Shown one piece after another: positions 1 through 11,791 of a stretch of DNA of 64,000 nucleotides. Position numbers and translations under genes: made by a program. This DNA comes from Macrotis lagotis (lineage: Eukaryota; Chordata; Mammalia; Peramelemorphia; Peramelidae). Position 1 is the first letter of the stretch, and the number at the start of each line of letters is the position of its first letter. The notes beneath the pieces are model-generated. The model was not told the DNA's origin. It worked only from the letters and a program-made list of their open reading frames with translations, and made no database searches. Where the stretch lies: NCBI RefSeq assembly GCF_037893015.1, contig NC_133663.1, forward strand, positions 144,998,577 through 145,062,576, in the 5' to 3' direction.

Positions 1-434
1 TAGAATTTTTTCTGGTGTCATTATTTAGAGGTATTTGGAGGGGTTTGAGTGGGAAAGCTCAGGCAATTCCCTAACTTTACTCTGCCTCCTTGGCTGCAAT
101 GATCATAACTAAAGTACAATATTATAGATTTCTCTTTGAGAATTAATAGTGATATTATTGGTACTATATGGCATTCAATGGACTGGGATCACTATTTGTA
201 ATTATACAAATAATAATGATAACATCTCCCTCAAAGTCCAACTCATCATCTTTGTCCCAAATGGCAATGACAAATTAAGACCTATCTGGCCAGATTGCTA
301 TGTATTTGGGATAATGTATTCCCTAAGAAAACTGGCAATTTTTTAGACCTAACAAGTTTCCTAAATGCCAAATACTTGAGTGCTGAAACACTCAGCTATT
401 TCGTTAATACTGCAGTAAATTTGATGTAGTTTGT
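1..434. other. Unassigned AT-rich sequence
   Basis: I recognise no repeat family or gene in this stretch. The longest open frame (149-346, plus, 65 codons) has no recognisable motif and is the length expected by chance in AT-rich DNA. Confidence 0.5.
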
Positions 435-2690
435 TCTTGTACTTTGAAATGGAAGAAGACCAAAATGACATCACTGTGTTTGAGACAAATTACAGTGTGT
501 CTGACTGTGGCTGATCAGACCAATAAGAGTTTGAAATACTGTACCACAAATTGGGTGTGAATAGTTCACGTGGCAGTCCATTCTAACAACATGAGTAGTC
601 CATCTTAGTCACGCTCTCTATAATAACATCTGAATGCTTGGCACATTAGCTCAAGTAAGGGCCTCAGTGTCTGGTATTTTTTTTTAGGTTTGTTTTTTGC
701 AAGGCAAATAGGGTTAAGTGACTTGTTCAAGGCCACACAGCTAGGTAATTATTAAGTGTCTGAGACCAGATTTGAACCCAGGTACTCCTGACTCCAGGGC
801 TGGTGCTTTATCCACTGTGCCACCTAGCTGCCCCATCTGGTATCTTCTACTTCCAGGTCATCTTCAAAATTTTCCTAAGACAAATTAGATGAAAGTAATT
901 CAGTTTCATTACATGGCACTGTTAGATTGTCCAATTTTCACAGCAATGAGGTCAGTGCAATGGCTCTGTAGACTTTCAGTTTGTAGTCAGTCTGAAGCCT
1001 CTTCTTTCCCACACTTTTTTTCAGAGTCCTCTAAATACTGAGCTAGCTCTGGCAACATATGTGTCAACCTCAATGTCATTTGTATCTCTCTGGAAAGTAC
1101 ACTGCAAAGGTAAATGAACTTATCCACAGTATTCAAAACTTCTCCATTTTCCATAACTAATGGTTTCATATATTGATGGTGTAGTGATGGCTGATAGAGC
1201 ACCTGTATTTTCTTGGTGTTAATTATTAGATGAAACAGCACAAGTATCAGCACAAGCATACTTTGATACATCTCAGCTTCTGAGGCTGCACTGAATGCCC
1301 AATCATGTGTAAACAGTAGATCATACATCAAAATACCCTTCACTTTGAACTTGGCTTATAATCCTCTAAAGTTGAAGAATTTATCATCACCATGGGAGTT
1401 GACCTTGATGTTGTGTTCATTCTCAGTGAAGGCATCTGTTAAACATGACTGAAAATATCATACTAAAAACCTTGGGAGCATGGATACATCCTTGTTTTAT
1501 TTTATTGATGACTGGAACTCACTTGAGCATTATCCAGTATCCAGAAACCAGGGAAGCAAGCCATCATGAAATGGACATATAATACCAGGGAACTTCACCA
1601 GGCAACCAAATGTTGACATACTTTTCCATAAACACCCATGACTGATGATATTAAAGTCCTCTTTTGGATCTATAAATGCCAATTCTCTGTTTTGCTCTTG
1701 GCATTTTTCCTGTAGTTTTCTGAAATTAATCACCATATCAACATTTCCTGGACTCTTTCTGAAGTCACACTGGCCCTCAGGTAGGTGACCCATCTTTCAG
1801 GTGAAATGTCTCCCTATTTAGAAGAATCTCACGGGTAATAAATAAAGGATAAATACTATTTGATTGCCACAAGACATTTTATTACATTTACCTCTAAAGA
1901 GATGGACAATGGAGGCATTCTATAATTCCAGGGGGAGAACATCTTAATGCCATATAACCTATAAAATGTCAGTAAACTTTTAGATGAGCAATGGATCCCC
2001 AGTGGACCTTGTATATCTCAGCTGGAGTAGAATCAATACCAGGTGCTTTGCAAGATGAAAGGAGCTTAATGGCATTCTAAACCTCTTCTTCAGTTGGAAC
2101 TTCAGGTAGGGAGAGATTCACTTCAACTTGAAGTAAACAGTAAATGATTTCTACATTGATTTATTGCAAGAACACTTGACTGCCAGTTAAGAACCCTATG
2201 GAAATGGTAAGCTCATCTGTCTAGAATCATGTTTCTATCATTAAGCAATGTGACTCTATCAGCACTGATAACTGAAATGCACCTATGACTTTGTCTAATA
2301 AATAGTTTTCAGGGTATCATAAAAGCATTTTGGTTTTTTCTTATTTTCATAAAACCAAATTTCACCTAACTTCTTACTGAAGCAAGAATCCTACATCTCT
2401 CTAAGGTTCACTTCACTTTTGATGCTGCCTTCTTAGAAATGGATGAACTATCCTGCTGGTAAGCCTTGTTGAGTTCTCATTTTTCATTTAGTAGCTCCCC
2501 TATTTCCCATCATTTTCATCAAATTAATTTTGGTTTTTGCAAGTGTTCTGACCCAGTTGAACAAATGTAGTGGTATATACTAACTCTCTGAAAGCTGCCC
2601 ACTCTTTTTCTGCTCCACTGTTGTCAACTGTATTTTGGTTCAACTTTCTCTACAAGTTAGCAACAAACTTCCCACTCAGAGAAATACTCA
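435..2690 (-). mobile_element. Decayed RTE-clade LINE, split by a SINE
   Basis: This is a non-LTR retrotransposon of the RTE clade, which includes BovB. Minus-strand translations match the conserved RTE order. Near 2640-2530 is a stretch like WAAFRELVYTT, the RTE linker after the endonuclease. Near 2100-2030 is PGIDSTPAEIYK, the start of the reverse transcriptase. At 1793-1530 are QCDFRKSPGNVDMVINFRKLQEKCQEQNR and FIDPKEDFN. At 1343-987 is the palm-to-thumb region (FTHDWAFSAASEAEMYQ, then VDKFIYLCSVLSRE). The catalytic YADD position reads THDW, so the enzyme is dead, and the frame is broken several times. RTE-like 3' sequence continues to about 435 beyond a SINE at 678-835. The 5' limit near 2690 is approximate. 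[Residue runs here are family landmarks, not a continuous open frame.]. Confidence 0.85.
678..835 (-). mobile_element. Marsupial tRNA-derived SINE (WSINE1-like) in the RTE
   Basis: The reverse complement gives the full SINE: tRNA-like head (GGCAGCTAGGTGGCACAGTG), B-box region around GGGTTCAAAT, core, and tail ending at TTGCAAAAAACAAACC. The 8-bp target-site duplication TCTGGTAT lies at 670-677 and 836-843. RTE sequence is continuous on both sides, so the SINE inserted after the RTE. Confidence 0.92.
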
Positions 2691-4015
2691 AATCATTTTC
2701 TTTGGAGAAAAAGGGGGAAGTAAAGCCCAACAAGGCAGAAGAGCAGGAATTTCAGTGGGAGATTATTGCCACAATGCAGTCTAGGATCTGACAACTGGAC
2801 AATAGTATAAATCCCTGCAGGTAGACAGGAAGACAGCAAGGAGGATCCTAACCCCATGCAAAGTCTGAACCTTGGCAACACAGAGGCAAAAGACAAGAGT
2901 GGGTTGGGTAAAAATCACTACATAGGCAGAACCTGGACATAAAGGACGAAACACTCTGCAAAGGCAAGACCTGGACAGCATAGGCAACATTTTTGCAATG
3001 ACAAGTGAGGAAATATATCCCAGGTCCAGTATAAAAAGCTTGGGTCTATTCTCCCTACCCCAGGATTAGAGCTCAGACATTTCAAGATGAGAAGAAAAGC
3101 TAAAAAAGCACTCACTATAGAAAACTACTATGCAGGTAAAGATGATAATAATGACACCTCAGAAGAATAACACAGTGAAAACTTACCCACGGGAGTAGTC
3201 TCAAATGAGTCTATGAATTGAATTCAAATTCAAAAGCTCATAGAAGAGCATAAAATAGAATTTAAAAAAACTAAAAGAGAGAGGTAGAAGAAAAATGGAA
3301 AAAAGAAATAGAGAGTCATGTAGGAAAAGTTATGAAAAGTGGACAAAAGAAATTAACTCCTTTAACAGTAAAAATAACCAATTGAAAAACGAATGAAACT
3401 CTTCAAAAAATAAAATTTGCCAACTAGAAAAGTAAACACAAATGTTAGTTGAAGAAAATAAAACCCCTAAAATACGAACTGAACAAATAGAAACCAATGA
3501 ATTTATGAGAATACAAGATTCCATCTAACAAAATGAAAAACCTGAAAAAAATTTGAAGAAAACGTAAAGTACCTTTTAAAAAAATAAAATACCTGGAAAA
3601 TAGATCCAGGAGGGAAACTTTTCAAATCATTGAACAATAGAAAGCCTAAATCAATGAAAGAATGTGGAAAACATCTTGCAGGAAATTATCAGAGAAAACT
3701 GTCCAAATCTGCCAGAACATGAAAACAAAGTAGCCATTGAAAGGGTACACAGAACTCCTCCAGAAAGAAATACCAAGATGAAAAATTCTAAGAGCTATTA
3801 ACCAAATTTCATAATTCTCAAATAAAGGAAAAAATACTTCAAGTAGCAAAAGGAAACAATTTAAATACAAAGGAGATACAATCAGACTTACATAGAAATT
3901 ATCAGTCTCAGTAATGAAGATTCAGAGGACCCAGAATGCCATATATTGGAGAGCAAAAGACCTTGTATTACAACCCAGACTTTACAACCCTGCAAAATTC
4001 AATATAAAATGTCAG
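2691..4015 (+). mobile_element. Old L1 fragment: 5' UTR-like region and ORF1 remains
   Basis: The plus strand carries a decayed L1 ORF1. An initiator-like ATG at 3086 opens MRRKAKKALTIENYY, which resembles the N-terminus coded by the minus-strand L1 at 10406-11449. It is followed by a Lys/Glu-rich coiled-coil-like region full of stops, then the C-terminal ORF1 region at 3660-4010 (ILQEIIRENCPNLPE, then VAIERVHRTPPERN). ORF1 encodes the RNA-binding trimeric protein of L1. No ORF2 follows, so this is either a half-L1 (HAL1-like) or a fragment. The 2691-3080 part is assigned to the 5' UTR by position only. Confidence 0.7.
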
Positions 4016-4690
4016 GGGAGATAATCTATGAATCATTGGTCTACTAGAAAGCCTGGACCAGCAAAAGAACCTGGAAAACATAATGCAGGAAATTATAAGG
4101 GAAAACTGCCCCAATCTACTAGAACAAGATAACAATATAACAATGGAAAGAACCTACAGAACCTCTCCAGAAAGAAACCTCAAGATAAAAAACTCCAAGG
4201 GCCTTTGTAGCCAAATTCCAGAACCCTCAAGTAAAAGAGTGAATATTACAAGGAGGAAAAATGAAAACATTTCAAATACAAAGGGAAAACAATCAGACTA
4301 ACACAAGTGCTATCAGACTCAGCATTGAAGGATCAGAAGAACTGAAATAACATATTGTGGAGAGCTAAGGACGTGGGATTACAACCCTGCAAAATTCAGC
4401 ATATACTGTGAAGGAAAAAGATGGATATTTTATGAAATGCAGGACTTTCAGAATTTCCTGATGCAACGACCAGAACTGAACAGAGAATTCAATTACTAAA
4501 TACATGACTGGAGAGTCACACAAAAAAGGTAAATGTAAAAAGGGAATGAAAAAAACAAAATTGTTTTAAACAAATGTTGGTTCCTAAAAGGGAAGATATA
4601 ACAATTCTAATTGTTTAGAACTTTACATCATTAAAGATTATTAGATGGTAGAATATAATTGAAGACAATGAACCTAAAAGATATAAATAT
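4016..4690 (+). mobile_element. Second tandem L1 ORF1 C-terminal fragment
   Basis: This repeats the ORF1 C-terminal half just passed. It begins near GGAGATAATCTATGAATCAT, equivalent to the ORF1 motif RDNLWIIGLPE, and continues as NIMQEIIRENCPNLLEQ. The longest open piece is 4083-4301 (72 codons). The inter-ORF region follows to about 4690 (GGGAAGATATAACAATTC resembles the L1 inter-ORF near 39000). It has diverged clearly from the copy at 3646-4010. Confidence 0.68.
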
Positions 4691-4692
4691 AT

Positions 4693-5406
4693 TGGGGTCT
4701 TGTATCTCAGTTGAAGAGATTCAAGATCACAATACTATGTCTGAGACAAAAAGCCCTGAAAAAAGCAGGGTTGTAAACTTAAGTGTTTTATTGTACTTTG
4801 ACTCACTTTAATCACCTTGTCTAATGAGGGCATCATAAACTGCAAGGACCTAAGACAATGTCTCTGTTACTTATAATCATTTGTAAGGTTCTCAGGAGAG
4901 AGCTCCCAAGACTCCCAGTACTTTGAGATCTTCAAGATGCTTTCAGTTAACTAGATCAGGGTTTGAATTATCTAATGTTTCATTTAAGATGGGGTTAAGT
5001 ACCCTGAATGGGGAGGGTGAGAGGTAAAGTGTGAAAGAAAATAAGTCTGTGGGGAAGAGCATAAATAGGTCAAGAAATAATATGGTTTTGGATGATACAT
5101 TGGCTTGTAAGGAGGATTGTGTATATTAGAAAGATATTTGAAAAGGGAGTAAGATAAAATACTGATTATAATTATAATTTGATGCAGTTTAAGTCAATGT
5201 TGATTATCAAGCAGTCAAGTAAACAATTTGTGATGATATCTTAATAACAAGAATTTATCAAGAAATCACATAATCGAACTGTGATTGATGATACCTGGTT
5301 AATAATATTAGAGTACAAAGGGAAGAGGCACAAAGATTAATAATTTTAGAGGGAAAAAAGGGAGAATGTTTATGCTGAATAACTTCTATTCAATAGATTT
5401 AACCCA
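4693..5406 (-). mobile_element. Possible solo LTR-like fossil (tentative)
   Basis: This 714-bp segment matches neither neighbouring L1. It starts TGGGG and ends CCCA, the short inverted ends typical of LTRs. On the minus strand an AATAAA-type signal (near 4785) lies about 90 bp before the end, as in an R-U5 layout. I could not find a clear target-site duplication, a primer-binding site or any coding part. Family and age are unknown. It may instead be ordinary unique sequence. Confidence 0.25.
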
Positions 5407-5431
5407 GTGAGGCAATAAGATATATTCCCAC

Positions 5432-8050
5432 TTATAATTTTCAATCTGGTATGGCTAAGCTTCCTTCTTTTGCAGTTTTTTTCATTGAATCCCTGGAAAT
5501 TCTTGACTTTTTATTTCTCTATATACATTTACTTAGCATTTTTTCTAACTAAGTAATTTTTTTGGAATTTTTATTGGTAGGGCACTAAATAGGAAGTGTA
5601 GCTTGGGTAGAATCGTCTTTTTTTTTATTATATTAACTCAACCTATCCATGAACAGTTGATGTTTGCCCAGGCATTTAAATATGATTTTATTTGTGTGAG
5701 AAGTGTTTTGTAATTGTTTCCAAAAAGTTTTTGAGTCTGCCTTGGCAGGTAGAATCCCGGGTATTTTATTTTGTCTGAAGTTACGTGGAATAGAATTTCT
5801 CTTTCTAGCTCTTCTGCTGTATATTGTTAGTCATATATAGAAATGTTAAGGATCTATGATGGTTTACTTTATATCATGCTACATTGCTAAAGTTGCTATT
5901 TATTTCTAATAGCTTTTAGATGACTTTTTGGGATTCTCTAGGTACTATCATGTCATCTGCAAAGAGTGAGAGTTTTGTCTCCTTTCCTATTGTAAATTCT
6001 TCAATTTATTTTCCTTCTCTTATTGCTGAGGCTAACATTTATAATGCGGTATTGAATAATAGTGGTGATAATGGGCATCCTTATTTTACCCCTGATCCTA
6101 TTGGGAATCCCTCAAGCCTATCCCCATTACATATAAAGCTTTTTGATGGTTTCAGATAGATATTGTTTATTATTCTAAGGAACAAATAATTTTTTCCTAC
6201 ACTCTAGTGTTTTTATTTGGAATGGGTGCTGTATTTTGTCAAAAGTTTTCTCATCATCTACTGATATGATCATATGATTTCTGATAGGCATGTTATTGAT
6301 ATAATTGATTATACTAACAATTTTCCTAATATTGAACCAACTCTACATTCCTGGGATAAATGCTACTTGATTATAATGTATTTTCCTAGTGATAACTTGT
6401 TGTAATTGTTTTACTAAGATTTTATTTTAGATTTTAGCACCTATAATCATCAGGGAAATAGGTCTATAAATTGCCTTCTCTGTTTTAACTCTTCCTGGTT
6501 TAGGTATCAGCACCATATTGGTGCCATAGAAAGAGGTAGGTAGAGTTCTGTCTTCACCTATTTTACCAGAGTTTATAGAGAATTGGAAGCAATTGTTCCT
6601 TCAGTGTTTGATGGAATACACTTATGGATCCATATGGTCCTGTAAATTTTTTTCTTAAGGAATTCAATAAAAGTTTGATTAATTGCTTTTCTTGAGGTAA
6701 AGTTATTTAGGTTTTTAGTTTCCTCTTCCTTTAATCTGGGCAACTTAAATTTTTGTAAATATTTATCAATTTAACTTTGATTGCAAAATTTATTTACATA
6801 TAGTTGAGTAAATTAATTCCTGAATTATTACTTTAATTTCCTCCTCACTGGTGGTGAGTTCACCTTCTTCATTTATGATATTAGAATTTTGATTTTTCTT
6901 TCTTTTTTTAATCAAAATGGCCAGAGGTTTAACAATGTGATTATATTTTTTTCATATATCCAGTTCTTGGTTTTATTTATTAGTTCAATAGTTTTCTTGT
7001 TTGCAATATTATTAATTTCTCCTTTAATTTTTAGAATTTCTAATTTGGTATTTAATTGGGGTTTTTTAATTTTTGCTTTTTCTAATTTTTTTAATTGCAT
7101 ATTTAGTTCATTGATTCTTCTTTCTCTAATTTACTCATGTAAGCATATAAAGTTATAATAAATCCCCTGACAGCTGCCGTGAGTGTATCCCATATGTCTT
7201 GGTATGTTGTTTCATTATTGTCATTATTTAGGATGAAATAATTGCTTGTTTCTTTAATTCATTGCTTGATCCACCCATTCTTTAAATTGAGGTTCCTTAG
7301 TTTCCAATTAGTTCTGGGTCTATATCTCTCTGGCCCAGTATTGCTTAGGATTTTTATTTCATTATGATCTGAAAAAGGTATATTCACTATTTCTTCCTTT
7401 CTGCAATTGATTATTAGCTTTTTATGTCCTAGGGCATGGTCAATTTTTGTGTATGTGCCTTGTACTGCAAAAAAAATGTATTCCTTTCTATCCCCATTCA
7501 GTTTTACTCTGTAGGTCTATGATATGTAGGTTTTCTAACAATCTATTTACCTCCTTAACTTACTTCCTGTTTATTTTATGATTAGATTTACATAAATCTG
7601 AGAGTAGGAGGTTGAGGTCTCCCACTAGTAGTGTTTTGCTGTATATATCTTCCTGTAGCTCTTTCAACTACTCCTCTAAGAATTTGGATGCTGTACCATG
7701 GGATGCATACACATTTAGTATTGAAATTACTTTATTGTCTATGGCACATTTTAGGAGGATATAGTTTCCTTTCTTATCTCTTTTAATGCTATCTATTTTT
7801 CAAGATGCTTTGTCTGAGATAAGGATTGCTACCCCTGGTTTTTTCACTTCAACTGAAGCCAAATACATTTTACTCCAACCTTTTACCTTTACTCTATATG
7901 TATCTCTCTGCTTCAAATGAGTTTCTTGCAAGCAGCATATTGTAGGATTCTGGTTTTTGATCCAAGCTGCAATCCACTTACATTTTAAGGGAGCGTCCAT
8001 TCTATTCCAATTCAAAGTTATAATTATTAACTCTTTATTGCCCTCCATGC
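5432..8050 (-). pseudogene. L1 ORF2 remnant: endonuclease and reverse transcriptase
   Basis: Translation from about 8047 starts MEGNKELIIITLNWNRM and leads to CCLQETHLKQRDT, the start of the APE-type endonuclease with its conserved Glu (QETHL). The N and G of the usual TLNVNG motif are altered here. Reverse-transcriptase sequence continues to the FADDM catalytic box, read on the reverse strand of about 5943-5965. The downstream Cys-rich C-terminus is absent. Stops and frameshifts throughout make this a pseudogene. Several apparent plus-strand frames here (for example 5920-6159 and 7957-8265) are antisense shadows. Confidence 0.8.
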
Positions 8051-8819
8051 TAACTTCCTTCTGTTTGTATTTTTCCCCTTTTTTCCCTTTATCCATATTC
8101 CCCAGTGTTTTTTTCCTGAATAGTACCACCTTCAGTGTGTTTGCCCTCTTATATCATCCGCCCTCCCTTTTTATTTCTCTTTCCCTCTCTTCCCTTCATT
8201 CTCTTAGTTCCCCTTGTTCTCCCCCTCCCTGTTCCCCCCCATCCCTTTCCCCTTTTAATGCTTGAAAGGTAAGATATGGTTCTTAACTTAACTAAGTGTG
8301 TTTAAGTTCATTTAAAGCCAAATCTGATTAGATGAATATTCAGGTGGTTCTTCAATTACAATAGGTCTTCTGTACCTCTTGATTTAATGAGATTTACCCC
8401 ATTTAGTCTCCCTCCAAATTCACTTCTCCTTACTGTCCCTTTTTTTAAGGAGGTATTTTTCTTAAACCATTCTATCTGAATCACAGAAAAGTCATGAGCC
8501 TTCATCACTTCTGGCTAAGTATGTTTTCTCTCATAGAGTTACAATTGTCAAGAGTTATGAGTCTCTTTCTCCCAAGTGGGTATGGATCCAATTTGACCTT
8601 ATTGGATTTTTTTTTTCTTTTCATGTGTCTCTTGAGTCTCCTGTTTGATGTCCAACTTTTCTATTTAGCTCTGGTCTTTTCATCATGAAATCTTGGAAGT
8701 CTCCTATTTCATTAAATGTCCATATTTTCTCCTGGAAGAGAAGTCTCAGTTTTGCTGGGTAGTGTATTCTCGGCTTCATTCAAAGCTCCCTTGCTCTTCC
8801 AAATATCTCATTCCATGCC

Positions 8820-9883
8820 CTTTGATCCCATAATGTTGATGCAGCCAGGTAATCCTTATTGCTTAATCCTTACTGTGGCTCCTTGTTATTTAAATTGTTT
8901 CTTTCTGGACACTTGAAGGATTTTTTCTTTTATTTCATAGTTCTGGAATTTCCTTACAACATTCCTTAGTGTTTTCATTTCAGGATGTCTTTCCAGGGGG
9001 ATTGATGTATTCTTTCAATAACTATTTTTCATTTTGGTTCTATGATATCAGGGCAGATTTCCATCACTAAATCCGGTAATATTTAGTCCAGGCTTTTTTT
9101 TTTAAATCCTCATTGTTTGCAGGAAGGCCTATAATTCTCAGATTCTCTCATCTTGATCAGTTCTTGAATTCAGTGGTTTTGCTGAAGAGGTATTTTACAT
9201 TTTCTTCTATTTTTTTGATCTTTTGCTTTTGTTTAACACAATCTTGTTTGCTCATGAAGTCATTAGTTTCTTCCTATTCCATTATATTTTTAGAGAAGAA
9301 GACTTTTCTTCATTTATATCACAACTGCTTTTCCGGTTGGTCAATTCAATTTTTTGAAGTTTTCCATTTGCCCAAGTGTAGTTTTGACAGAACCATTTTC
9401 TTTTTGCATTTGCCCAATTGAAGATCTGAGTTATTCTAATTTTGTACTTGTCCAATTGTATTTTTACAAGGATTTGTTTTCTTTTTGTGAGATGTTAATA
9501 TTCTCTTGCAAGGTATTAATTTTTTCTTGATCTTCTTTTCCCAATTTTTCCAACTGATTTTTAAACTCCTTCCTGATTTCTTCAAGGAAGTCTCTCTGGG
9601 CTGGAAACCAATTCATATTCTCCTGAGCAGTGCTAGATCTCTCTGGGTAAGAATTTGTCTTTTCTAAGTATTTCTTCATGGGCCCCCCTTTTCTCTGGCC
9701 TTTTCTCATCTTTCTAGGATCTTGTTTTGGGGGTGAGCTGACTCTCAGAGGTTTGCTTTTGATGATCATAGAGGTTTTGTTCACTTGGTTTAGTATTTCC
9801 AAAGGTAGGCCAGTAAGGGCACTGGCTGCTTTATCTGAAGTGATTGAGGTCTCAGCAGCAGGGTCTGAGTTGATCTTGAACAC
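8820..9883 (-). pseudogene. L1 ORF1 remnant (ORF1p-like)
   Basis: The open N-terminal piece at 9883-9464 is 139 codons long. It has a Ser/Thr/Pro-rich head, a basic stretch (KQDPRKMRKGQRKGG), then a heptad-like helix (DFLEEIRKEFKNQLEKLGKEDQ and on) matching the ORF1p coiled coil that trimerises the protein. The RNA-binding domain that should follow, down to about 8820, is broken by stops. The 3' boundary is approximate. A further open stretch upstream (10068-9790) probably belongs to the 5' UTR. Confidence 0.7.
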
Positions 9884-10405
9884 TGGGCTGGGCCCTGCAG
9901 GAGGGAGTTAATCTCTTTCAATTGAGTGAACTCTGTTGCCCTGAGGGGTGGAGGATGTTGTTTATTGTTTGTTCTGGGCAAAGGGCTCTGCTGAAAGTAT
10001 GGAGCTCTGGTCCCAGGTTCAGCTGATTTTTCTCCAGGCATGCTCTGAGACTCTGTGCTGGAACTCATCCTCCTGTAGCTCCTTTCCCCTCTGGGCCAAA
10101 GTCTTCACAGCTAAAGTTGGATCTTGTGCTTGCCACTCACTGAAGTCTCTATGGCTGAGGCTGGCCCTCTACCTTCTCCTTGCTGCCATCCCCATGCTAA
10201 TCCTTTGCTCTCATTTCCTGGTTTACCCATGGTCCCCTGAAAGAGACTTTCTTGGTAGGTGTTATTCTAGCTTCTCTTTCTGGGTTTTGTTGATCAAATT
10301 TCTGGTAAGAGGTTTCTATCATGCTGTTTTTGAGGGGAAAGAGGTGCACTTATCATAGTGCCTGTCTTCTCTCCCCCATCTTAGCTGGAAGTCTCAGGAG
10401 TTATT

Positions 10406-11449
10406 TTCTTCGGAGAGCTTTTTTATTTCCTTTTCCAGTTGGCCAGTCTTGCTTTTTCAGGCATTCTTCCTCTCATTTGCCTATTGTTTTGCTTTTTTAT
10501 ATTTGGCCTAAAGTGGTTTTAAACATATTATTTTCTTCAGTATTTTTTTGTATTTCATGATTTTTCTGCATGGCTCTCATTTTTCCTCTAAATTTTTCCT
10601 CCACCTCCCTTAATTGCTTTTCAACAAACTTTTTTGAGCTCATCCACAATCTAAGCCCATTTTCTATTTCTCTTGGAGGTTTTGGATACAGAAGCTTCAA
10701 TTTTGTGATCATCTGAGTATGTATTTTCATCTTCCATGGGACTAAAATAATTTTCTATGGTCAGATTCTATTTTTTCTGTTGTTTACTCATTTCCTCAAC
10801 CACAGACTAATTTACATCACTTCCAAGGCTTTGGGTTTTTTTTTTTTTGGGGGGGGGACACTCCACTGGGACCTTTATTCCTCCAAGGTCTTATGCTCTC
10901 CTGCTTGTGCTTGATATGTAGATGACCCAGGCATTCCCCTCTACCCTGGAGCTGTGAGGAGGATCCCTGCAATCTTAGTATGGAAGGCCAAATTGCAAGC
11001 TGGATCTGAGTGTGGGTAAACAGCAGTCTTACCCCAGGGTGAGTATACAGATTTCTGAAGTCTCCCCTGCCCCCCTACTGTCTGTGGGCTATACTCTGAA
11101 GGCGCTGGTTTCTCTTGATTCTCCCTACAGATTATAATGCCAGGGCTCCTCACTTCACACTCATTCTGGTGTAGCAGAGTTCTTTCACTATCCCTTAAAG
11201 CTCTTCCCAGTGATCCCTGGGCTGAGCTGGGTTGGGCTGCACTATGACCAGGGCTTTTTTTCCAGCTCCCAGTCCTGACGAAACACACCTTTCCTGTGGA
11301 GCTTCTAAATTATCTTGGACTGGGAAAATGTATCACTCAGTCTTTCTGTGGGTTCTGCCCCTCTAAATTTTGATGGCTTTTGGAATTTTGGTGGGGAGGA
11401 GTTCGGGGGGAAATGCTGCCTTCATGCTGCCATCTTGGCTCCACCCCCC
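10406..11449 (-). mobile_element. 5' part of an older L1 (5' UTR and ORF1 start)
   Basis: On the minus strand this starts at about 11449 with GGGTGGAGCCAAGATGGCAG, the conserved L1 5' end (YY1-site-like AAGATGGC). The 5' UTR runs to about 10800 and includes a poly-C/poly-A tract near 10840. ORF1 begins there (MSKQQKK, then LTIENYF) and continues through a charged helical piece (10730-10497) until it is cut at 10405 by the 5' end of another L1. Its 5' UTR differs from that of the inserted element, so two L1 families are involved. I could not locate its continuation on the far side. Confidence 0.75.
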
Positions 11450-11669
11450 CATCACTACTATTAAAAGGGGAGATTACCAGTGTAATTGGATCAGTTTGCT
11501 CATATTTTTACCAAAAAAACTTTGATTAGTTTTCTATAAAATGCAATAACAGTGTTATTGGTGTTTCCTCATCTGTTGACATAAATGATATCATCTAGCA
11601 ACAAAAAAGTTGCAACATCTATCTTGTCATGATCCCAGTATCAGTGTAGATTTTATAACCAGATAGTCA

Positions 11670-11785
11670 GACTTTTATTAGAAAGCTATTATGTCTTCTG
11701 TCCTATGCTAAGAGCTGAAAATACAAATATGAAAAGGAAAGACCTATCCTCAAGTAACTTGCCAACTAGTTGGAAAAAAAATGAA
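11670..11785 (+). repeat. L2/MIR-type old repeat fragment
   Basis: The order of words such as CTATGCTAAGAGCTGAAAAT, ACAAATATGAAAAGGAAAGA and CCTCAAGTAACTTGCC matches the mammalian L2/MIR-type consensus (tattatgtgccaggcactg, ggggatacaa, ctcaaggagctt). It is highly diverged. Confidence 0.5.
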
Positions 11786-11791
11786 GGGAAT

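Larger units (their letters stand above)
5432..10405 (-). mobile_element. L1 LINE with 5' end, nested in an older L1
   Basis: On the minus strand the element begins near 10405 with a typical marsupial L1 start (GAGACTTCCAGCTAAGATGG). A 5' UTR of about 0.5 kb follows, then ORF1 (from about 9883), an inter-ORF region, and ORF2 (from about 8050) as far as the region after the reverse transcriptase. L1 identity is lost near 5432, so the ORF2 C-terminus and 3' UTR are missing. Both frames carry multiple stops, so it is not competent. It interrupts the ORF1 of the L1 at 10406-11449. Confidence 0.85.
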
